A stretch of DNA of 6,806 bases, from contig CALZHV010000117.1 of NCBI GenBank assembly GCA_945787485.1, positions 1 through 6,806 on the forward strand. Direction: 5' to 3'. The translations under genes and the position numbers were made by a program. The DNA is from an uncultured Lachnospiraceae bacterium. GTDB lineage: Bacteria; Bacillota; Clostridia; Lachnospirales; Lachnospiraceae. The notes beneath the pieces are model-generated. The model did no database searches, had not been told where the DNA came from, and saw nothing but the letters and a program-made list of their open reading frames with translations. Positions 1 through 4,264 of this stretch are shown here, piece after piece (position 1 is the stretch's first letter; each line of letters opens with the position of its first letter).

Positions 1-1
1 G

Positions 2-508
2 CTTAGGGTATCTTTTCCGGAATTTTGTGGATTTGATGAAGAAAAGACAGAACAGGCTATTTTATATTATCGTGAATATTATGGTGTAAATGGTCTTGTG
101 GAAAATGATGTTATGCCGGGTATGGAAGGAGCGTTAAAACGACTTTCAAATATGGGAGCAAGGCTTTTTGTTGCAACATCCAAGCCTGAGGAATATGCAA
201 AGAAAATATTGCAAAATCTTAATTTGGATTGCTATTTTGAAATAATAGCCGGAGCCTCATTCGACGGAAGCAGAGATACTAAGGAAGCAGTGATGGAATA
301 TTTAATGAAGCAGGCAAATATAAGCTTCGGTGACAGAAAAACTGTAATGGTAGGTGACAGACATTTTGATATAAATGGTGCCAAAGCATTTGGATTGGAC
401 AGCATCGGAGTGTTATTTGGATATGGTTCAAGAGAGGAATTTGAAGCTGCAGGTGCAACATATATAGTTGATACAGCAGAAGAAATGGTTGACATAATAT
501 TAGAATAA
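2..508 (+). CDS. HAD-superfamily phosphatase (Gph/phosphoglycolate phosphatase-like), 5'-truncated by the window edge
   Basis: The frame is open from base 2 with no start codon, so this is the C-terminal 168 residues of a longer protein. Relatives are about 210-220 residues long, so roughly 45-50 residues lie outside the window, including the catalytic DxD motif I. Visible parts are the end of the helical cap (YYREYYGVNGLVEND, about 22-36), motif II in LFVATSKP (Ser/Thr at 59-60), motif III lysine in the RDTKEAV stretch (about 94), and motif IV MVGDRHFDINGAK (116-128) with aspartates 119 and 123. The following GVLFGYGS is typical of this subgroup. Such enzymes hydrolyse small phosphomonoesters in the cytoplasm using Mg2+. 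The substrate here is unknown; phosphoglycolate or a nucleotide monophosphate are family guesses. The in-frame GTG at 98 is internal and not a start, because conserved sequence precedes it. The stop is TAA at 506-508. Confidence 0.9.
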   Translation, partial: LRVSFPEFCGFDEEKTEQAILYYREYYGVNGLVENDVMPGMEGALKRLSNMGARLFVATSKPEEYAKKILQNLNLDCYFEIIAGASFDGSRDTKEAVMEYLMKQANISFGDRKTVMVGDRHFDINGAKAFGLDSIGVLFGYGSREEFEAAGATYIVDTAEEMVDIILE

Positions 509-557
509 AACGATGGCGGGTTATATATTAATAAATAAGAGTGAATAGGAAATAACA

Positions 558-731
558 ATGGAATTTCAGGTAGGACAAATTATCAAAATGAAGAAGCCGC
601 ATCCATGTGGTGGAAATGAGTGGGAGATACTCAGAACCGGCATGGATTTCAGGTTAAAATGCAGAAAATGTGACCATATGATAATGGTTTCAAGAAAGAA
701 TGTTGAGAAGAGTTTTAAAGGTTTTCTTTAA
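558..731 (+). CDS. DUF951 family small protein
   Basis: This is a 57-residue ORF running from ATG 558 to TAA 729-731. It matches my recollection of the DUF951 pattern (the family of Bacillus YyzM): an N-terminal VGQIIKMKKPHPCGGNEW block, then ILRTGMDFRLKCRKCDH and a basic tail. Cysteines 17, 35 and 38 and histidine 40 could form a small zinc site, but that is inference. The function of the family is unknown; it is widespread in Firmicutes and often sits beside housekeeping genes. An AGGA at 547-550 lies 7 bases before the ATG and is a modest ribosome binding site. It starts 49 bases after the HAD gene with no terminator between, so the two are probably co-transcribed. The full length fits the family, and no damage is visible. 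Confidence 0.88.
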   Translation: MEFQVGQIIKMKKPHPCGGNEWEILRTGMDFRLKCRKCDHMIMVSRKNVEKSFKGFL

Positions 732-884
732 ATTGGAAAATTGCACAATTTGTTTTGAATCACTTGTAAAAACTCACGAAAAATGTTTGTAAACTGAAAA
801 ATCTCTTACAAAAAAGGGAATAATTTGATAACATAGAAGCATAGTTAATGGTTCAGTTTTAAATAATTAAGTAAGGAGGTTTTT
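732..884 (+). other. Gene-free region upstream of the carD-like gene
   Basis: No ORF and no convincing terminator are visible here. It contains a short element at 744-759 (CACAATTTGTTTTGAA) that resembles the 23-bp repeat unit found at 1601-1669. It also contains three TTGTAA/TTACAA-type blocks (764-769, 787-792, 806-811), the likely promoter of the downstream gene, and a strong ribosome binding site (AAGGAGG, 873-879). Confidence 0.5.
805..834 (+). promoter_or_regulatory. Candidate sigma-A promoter for the carD-like gene
   Basis: CTTACA at 805-810 matches 4 of 6 positions of the -35 consensus. TAACAT at 829-834 matches 4 of 6 of the -10 consensus, with an 18-base spacer. Transcription would begin near 841, giving a leader of about 44 bases. 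An inverted repeat (TTTGTAA 786-792, TTACAAA 806-812) overlaps the -35 and could be an operator. Both calls rest on weak consensus matches in AT-rich DNA. Confidence 0.35.
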
Positions 885-1382
885 ATGTTTGATGTAGGAG
901 AATTTATCGTTTACGGAAAGAATGGTATTTGTAAAGTGGTTGATATTACCCATCCGGATATAGCCGGTTCGGACAATGAAAGATTATATTATGTTTTGGT
1001 TCCGGAAAGAACTAGGGATACTAAGCTTTATTGTCCTGCAGATAACGACAAAATAGCAATAAGACGAATTGTAACTGCTGAGGAAGCAAAACAAATTTTG
1101 AATGAATCACAGGATATTAGTCCATTAGTTGTCGAAAATGAAAGAAACAGAGATGACAGTTATAAGACTGTTATGAAGAGTAGTGATTTAAGACAGTGGA
1201 TTCAAATTGTTAAGGCATTGTTAATCAGAAAAAAACAGCGTGAAGAAAGTGGTAAGAAAATCACTTTGACAGATGAAAGATATTTGAAGATGGCCGAGGA
1301 AGGGCTTTATTCTGAGCTTGCTTTAGCAACAGGTTATGATGTTGAAATAATTAAAGAACAGATTGTTGGAGCACTTATATAA
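885..1382 (+). CDS. CarD/CdnL-family transcriptional regulator
   Basis: This 165-residue protein follows a strong ribosome binding site (AAGGAGG, 873-879) 5 bases before the ATG. Residues 1-62 (FDVGEFIVYGKNGICKV, then LYYVLVPE, TKLYCPADN and IAIRRIV) fit the Tudor-like RNA polymerase interaction domain shared with the TRCF repair factor. Residues 65-165 are the helical C-terminal domain, with RQWIQIVKALLIRKKQR and DERYLKMAEEGLYSELALATG as recognisable family blocks. CarD proteins bind the RNA polymerase beta subunit and stabilise the open promoter complex. In most relatives I recall, a tryptophan in the C-terminal domain wedges into the minor groove at the upstream edge of the bubble. Aligning by eye, this protein has Val82 there, so promoter stabilisation may be altered. 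It is followed by its own terminator and is probably monocistronic. A role in the neighbouring sensor-transporter module is not indicated. Confidence 0.92.
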   Translation: MFDVGEFIVYGKNGICKVVDITHPDIAGSDNERLYYVLVPERTRDTKLYCPADNDKIAIRRIVTAEEAKQILNESQDISPLVVENERNRDDSYKTVMKSSDLRQWIQIVKALLIRKKQREESGKKITLTDERYLKMAEEGLYSELALATGYDVEIIKEQIVGALI

Positions 1383-1413
1383 GTGTAAAATTTGATTTAG
1401 TAATGGATAGTAC

Positions 1414-1450
1414 AAGCTGCCGGTATATTAATTATACCTGCAGCTTTTTT
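1414..1450 (+). terminator. Intrinsic terminator after the carD-like gene
   Basis: AAGCTGC (1414-1420) pairs with GCAGCTT (1440-1446), and GGTATA (1422-1427) pairs with TATACC (1433-1438). One C/T mismatch (1421/1439) separates the two stems, and the loop is five bases. A run of six T (1445-1450) follows directly. The hairpin lies 31 bases after the carD stop and insulates the next operon from read-through. Confidence 0.9.
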
Positions 1451-1508
1451 ATTGTGATTTATCCAAAATAATCATGGTCCGGTGAACATACAATAAACAA
1501 TAATTATT

Positions 1509-1530
1509 AATCCTACAATATTGTAGGATT
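1509..1530. promoter_or_regulatory. Perfect 22-bp palindrome, probable response-regulator operator (copy 1)
   Basis: AATCCTACAAT (1509-1519) is followed without a gap by its exact reverse complement (1520-1530). The 16-bp core CCTACAA-TA-TTGTAGG recurs at 3475-3490 upstream of the ABC ATPase gene. The ACA-N4-TGT core resembles the inverted repeat I recall for BceR-type regulators. Its centre lies about 41.5 bases upstream of the start site predicted from the -10 box. A hairpin followed by T-rich sequence could also act as a weak terminator, but the second copy has no T run, which favours an operator. Confidence 0.65.
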
Positions 1531-1545
1531 TTCTTTTGTATTTGC

Positions 1546-1554
1546 TGATATAAT
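1546..1554 (+). promoter_or_regulatory. Extended -10 promoter of the response regulator-kinase operon
   Basis: TGATATAAT combines a perfect TATAAT (1549-1554) with the TGn extension. No good -35 box exists at the right distance: the hexamer with a 17-base spacer is GGATTT, which overlaps the end of the palindrome. This is the arrangement of an activator-dependent promoter. The predicted start is near 1561. Confidence 0.6.
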
Positions 1555-1600
1555 GAAAATAGCTTTTATTTGTTTTAAAGATGAGGATAATTTATATTAA

Positions 1601-1669
1601 AGATAAACACAAATTTGTTTTGAAGATAAGCATAAATTTGTTTTGAAGATAAGCATAAATTTGTTTTGA
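1601..1669 (+). repeat. Three tandem 23-bp direct repeats in the operon leader
   Basis: The units lie at 1601-1623, 1624-1646 and 1647-1669. Units 2 and 3 are identical, and unit 1 differs at two positions (A/G at unit position 7, C/T at position 10). Each unit begins AGATAA and ends AAATTTGTTTTGA. Unit 1 contains the palindrome ACAAATTTGT (1609-1618); units 2 and 3 have ATAAATTTGT. An incomplete, older-looking unit lies at 1568-1582. The repeats lie downstream of the predicted start site and would be transcribed. Confidence 0.9.
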
Positions 1670-1712
1670 ATAATTATTATTTATAAGCAGATAAAATATT
1701 GATTAAGAAAAA

Positions 1713-1717
1713 AAGGA
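1713..1717 (+). promoter_or_regulatory. Ribosome binding site fixing the response-regulator start
   Basis: AAGGA lies 8 bases before the ATG at 1726. An upstream in-frame TTG at 1699 would place this site inside the coding region and add a lysine-rich nonapeptide not expected in the family, so ATG 1726 is preferred. Confidence 0.75.
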
Positions 1718-1725
1718 AAGTAAAT

Positions 1726-2421
1726 ATGAAGGATATATTATTATTGGAAGACGATTTAAGCCTGATAACAGGTCTTTCGTATTCATTTAAAAAACAGGGA
1801 TTTAATTCTGATATTGCTAAAACTTGCGAAGAAGCAAAAATGCTGTGGGCGAAAAATGATTATGATTTGCTTATACTCGACGTGACACTTCCTGATGGAA
1901 CAGGCTTTGATTTTTGCGAAATAGTGCGCAGGACATCAGATGTACCGATTATTTTCCTTACAGCATTAGATGAGGAAACAAATATAATTATGGGGCTTGA
2001 TATGGGTGGTGATGATTACATAACAAAACCATTTAAGCTTGGTGTTCTTATATCAAGAATAAATGCAATCTTAAGACGAAGCAGAGGAAAAGAAAAAGAT
2101 TGCGCAGATAATACTTCGGTTATTGAATCGAATGGTATAAAAGTAAAGCTGCTTGAGGGAACGGTTTTTAAAAATGATGTCCAGCTCGACCTTAGTTCAG
2201 GTGAGTATAAGCTGTTGTGTATGTTTATGCAAAATCCTAATATCATTTTAACAAAGGAGAAAATATTAGATAAATTGTGGGATTCAGACGGTAATTATAT
2301 AGACAGTAGCGCACTGACGGTATACATAAGAAGACTAAGAGTTAAGATAGAAGATAACCCGGGTGAGCCGAAGATGCTTTTGACAATACGGGGAATGGGT
2401 TACAAATGGAGATGCGTATGA
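1726..2421 (+). CDS. OmpR/PhoB-family response regulator
   Basis: This is a 231-residue cytoplasmic DNA-binding regulator of normal family length. The receiver domain (about 1-117) starts MKDILLLEDD with acidic pocket residues Glu8, Asp9 and Asp10. The phosphoacceptor Asp52 is in LLILDVTLPDGTGFD, Thr79 is in IIFLTA, and Lys101 is in DDYITKPF. The linker is about 118-132. The winged-helix domain (about 133-229) shows LSSGEYKLLCMFMQN, the TKEKILDKLW stretch, the recognition-helix region SALTVYIRRLRVKIED and the wing IRGMGYKW. All phosphorylation residues are intact. The adjacent kinase should phosphorylate Asp52, allowing dimer binding to DNA. The matching palindromes at 1509-1530 and 3472-3491 are the natural candidate targets, implying autoregulation plus control of the transporter. 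It overlaps the kinase gene by 4 bases. Confidence 0.95.
   Translation: MKDILLLEDDLSLITGLSYSFKKQGFNSDIAKTCEEAKMLWAKNDYDLLILDVTLPDGTGFDFCEIVRRTSDVPIIFLTALDEETNIIMGLDMGGDDYITKPFKLGVLISRINAILRRSRGKEKDCADNTSVIESNGIKVKLLEGTVFKNDVQLDLSSGEYKLLCMFMQNPNIILTKEKILDKLWDSDGNYIDSSALTVYIRRLRVKIEDNPGEPKMLLTIRGMGYKWRCV
2408..2411 (+). promoter_or_regulatory. Ribosome binding site for the kinase inside the regulator gene
   Basis: GGAG lies 6 bases before the ATG at 2418. That ATG overlaps the regulator stop as ATGA. In-frame ATGs at 2406 and 2412 are possible but lack comparable spacing to a Shine-Dalgarno sequence. Confidence 0.6.
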
Positions 2422-3470
2422 GAATAATAATAAATAAAGGCATAAAGAAATTATTTATACAGATAATTACATGCTTAATAATTTCTACCATAATTTTACT
2501 TTTTTTAATAAATGAAAAGTATACTTTTATCGCAGATTATATGACTATCTGGATAGTCATTGTCATGTTTTGCAATGTTCTTTGTATCGGTACGTTCGCT
2601 TTTTTATATTTTAGAAAACAGGATAAAATTATGGAGGATGCCGTAAAGCAGCTTGACATATTTTTGGCGGGAGATGACAGTGCACGTATAAGCTGTAATA
2701 AAGAAGGAGAAATGTATCATCTTTTTTCTAAGGTAAATAATATTGGGGCAGTTTTATCTGCTCATGCACAAAATGAAATGAGAGAAAAGGAGTCGCTAAA
2801 GAATACAATTTCTGACATATCGCATCAGCTAAAAACACCTTTAGCTGCATTGTCTGTTTATAATGGATTGCTTCATGATGAGGATGATATTGAAACTGTA
2901 CACGAGCTTGCCGACAATTCTGAAAAAGAAATAGACAGAATAAATGTACTTGTGCAAAATCTTTTAAAAATCACAAAGCTTGATGCAAAAACAATTGTTT
3001 TTGACAAAAGAGAAGAAAATATGTTGGAAATATTAAAGGATATTGAGCTTCATTTTGCATATAGAGCTAAGCAGGAGAAAAAAAGCATTTTATTAAATTC
3101 AAATGTGAGTGAAACGGAGAGTAAAATAATGCTTTGCTGTGACAGAGCATGGATTACGGAAGCAATTGAAAATGTTTTAAAAAATGCTTTTGACCATACA
3201 AAGGAAGGCGATACTATAGAAGTAAGCTTAGAGAAAACAGGAAGTAATGGAATAAAACTTGCTGTGTCAGATAATGGAAGCGGCATTCATGAAGAAGATA
3301 TTTATTATATTTTCAAGAGATTTTACAGAAGCAGATATTCTCAGGATACACAGGGACTTGGACTTGGACTTCCGCTTGCAAAGGCGATAATAGAGGAGCA
3401 TGGAGGTACTATCGAGGTAGACAGTGAATACGGAAATGGGACAACCTTTGTAATTAGTTTTTTTAAATAA
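2418..3470 (+). CDS. Sensor histidine kinase with minimal extracellular loop
   Basis: This is a 350-residue membrane kinase. Two hydrophobic segments (about 13-31 and 45-66) flank only about a dozen residues (NEKYTFIADYM), so there is essentially no extracellular sensor domain. A cytoplasmic linker (about 67-125), which may be a weak HAMP-like region, leads to the dimerisation domain, with phosphoacceptor His136 in SDISHQLKTPLAAL. The ATPase domain shows the N box ENVLKNAFDHT (251-261), G1 DNGSGI (285-290), F box FKRFYRSR (299-306) and G2 GLGLGLPLAKAI (313-324). All are intact, so it should be active. Its partner is the regulator encoded immediately upstream, with which it is translationally coupled. 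Kinases of this shape in Firmicutes usually sense envelope stress within the membrane or through an associated ABC transporter. That role is inferred here from the two transporter genes downstream. Confidence 0.94.
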   Translation: MRIIINKGIKKLFIQIITCLIISTIILLFLINEKYTFIADYMTIWIVIVMFCNVLCIGTFAFLYFRKQDKIMEDAVKQLDIFLAGDDSARISCNKEGEMYHLFSKVNNIGAVLSAHAQNEMREKESLKNTISDISHQLKTPLAALSVYNGLLHDEDDIETVHELADNSEKEIDRINVLVQNLLKITKLDAKTIVFDKREENMLEILKDIELHFAYRAKQEKKSILLNSNVSETESKIMLCCDRAWITEAIENVLKNAFDHTKEGDTIEVSLEKTGSNGIKLAVSDNGSGIHEEDIYYIFKRFYRSRYSQDTQGLGLGLPLAKAIIEEHGGTIEVDSEYGNGTTFVISFFK

Positions 3471-3471
3471 A

Positions 3472-3491
3472 AATCCTACAAAATTGTAGGT
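3472..3491. promoter_or_regulatory. Palindrome copy 2, probable operator for the ABC transporter genes
   Basis: CCTACAA (3475-3481) and TTGTAGG (3484-3490) flank AA. Aligned over 22 bases with the copy at 1509-1530, 19 match, including the whole left flank AATCCTACAA. It begins right after the kinase TAA and lies 70 bases upstream of the ATPase start codon. No T run follows, so it is not an intrinsic terminator. A matching downstream promoter is not clear: TGTAAT at 3521-3526 and TAGTAT at 3509-3514 are candidate -10 boxes. Confidence 0.62.
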
Positions 3492-3545
3492 TGGCTGTAA
3501 TGCTACCGTAGTATTGACATTGTAATATCATGTCATACAAGACAA

Positions 3546-3551
3546 AGGAGG
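3546..3551 (+). promoter_or_regulatory. Ribosome binding site fixing the ABC ATPase start
   Basis: AGGAGG lies 8 bases before the ATG at 3560. An earlier in-frame ATG at 3530 has no ribosome binding site and would add ten residues absent from the usual family N-terminus. Confidence 0.85.
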
Positions 3552-3559
3552 TACAAAAA

Positions 3560-4228
3560 ATGAGCTTGTTGGAGGTTAAAAATCTATACAAAATATATGG
3601 AAGTAAGGATACTCGGGTAGAGGCATTAAAGGATGTTTCCTTTGAAATTTCAAAGGGAGAGTTTGTAGCGATAGTTGGCGAATCCGGCTCAGGTAAAAGT
3701 ACGCTGCTAAATATGATAGGCGGACTTGACAAGCCGACTAGTGGGGATGTCTTTGTTGATGGAAATGATATTAAGAACATGAAGGATAATGCCCTTACAA
3801 TATTCAGGCGTAGAAATATTGGCTTTATTTTTCAGGCATTTAATCTGATTCCGGAGCTTACGGTCGAGCAAAATATTATTTACCCTATGCTTCTTGATTA
3901 TCAAAAACCGGATATGGAATATCTTGAGGAGCTTCTTACAGTGCTTAATCTGAAGGATAGAAGAAAACATTTACCTGCGCAGCTTTCGGGAGGTCAGCAG
4001 CAAAGAGTTGCAATCGGAAGAGCATTATATACACGTCCAAGCATAATACTTGCTGATGAGCCGACAGGAAATCTGGATTCGAAAAACAGCAGGGAAGTAA
4101 TAGCATTGTTAAAGGAAACTTCAGCGAAATATGAGCAGACAATAATAATGATTACTCATAACAGGAGCCTTGCTTCTACAGCAGACAGAATATTACAGGT
4201 TTCAGATGGTATTGTGACAGCTTGGTAA
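3560..4228 (+). CDS. ABC transporter ATP-binding protein, MacB/LolD type
   Basis: This is a 222-residue cytoplasmic ATPase of typical length for the family that pairs with FtsX/MacB-type permeases. It starts MSLLEVKNLYKIYG. Walker A is GESGSGKST (40-48), and the Q loop is FIFQAFNLIPELT with Gln92. The signature is LSGGQQQRVAIGRAL (142-156), Walker B is IILADEPTGNLDS (162-174) with Asp166 and Glu167, and the H loop is MITHN with His200. All catalytic elements are present. ATPases of this type drive conformational changes that move or release peptides, lipids or lipoproteins at the outer face of the membrane. The permease gene follows after 36 bases with its own ribosome binding site, so the two are co-transcribed subunits. 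Expression is probably controlled by the palindrome at 3472-3491, by read-through from the kinase gene, or both. Confidence 0.95.
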   Translation: MSLLEVKNLYKIYGSKDTRVEALKDVSFEISKGEFVAIVGESGSGKSTLLNMIGGLDKPTSGDVFVDGNDIKNMKDNALTIFRRRNIGFIFQAFNLIPELTVEQNIIYPMLLDYQKPDMEYLEELLTVLNLKDRRKHLPAQLSGGQQQRVAIGRALYTRPSIILADEPTGNLDSKNSREVIALLKETSAKYEQTIIMITHNRSLASTADRILQVSDGIVTAW

Positions 4229-4264
4229 TGTCATATTAATAAAGAATTATCGGAGGAATATAAT

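Larger units (their letters stand above)
1451..1725 (+). other. Regulatory intergenic region and leader of the two-component operon
   Basis: These 275 bases have no coding potential that I can support. In order they contain plain AT-rich DNA (1451-1508), a perfect palindrome (1509-1530), an extended -10 promoter (1546-1554), a degenerate trace of the repeat unit (ATTTGTTTTAAAGAT, 1568-1582), three tandem 23-bp repeats (1601-1669) and a ribosome binding site (1713-1717). If the promoter call is right, the mRNA leader is about 165 bases long. Confidence 0.6.

Noticed and set aside
98..100. GTG at 98 as start of the HAD gene
   Set aside because: The frame is open to the left edge and encodes conserved cap-domain sequence upstream, so the GTG is an internal codon.
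1509..1540. Palindrome 1 plus the T-rich tail as an intrinsic terminator
   Set aside because: carD already has a strong terminator at 1414-1450, the stem is AT-rich, and the second copy of the palindrome lacks any T run, so an operator explains both copies better.
1699..1725. Upstream TTG start for the response regulator
   Set aside because: It would add a lysine-rich nonapeptide, has no ribosome binding site, and would bury the good AAGGA site that serves ATG 1726.
3530..3559. ATG at 3530 as start of the ABC ATPase
   Set aside because: No ribosome binding site precedes it, while AGGAGG (3546-3551) is ideally placed for ATG 3560.
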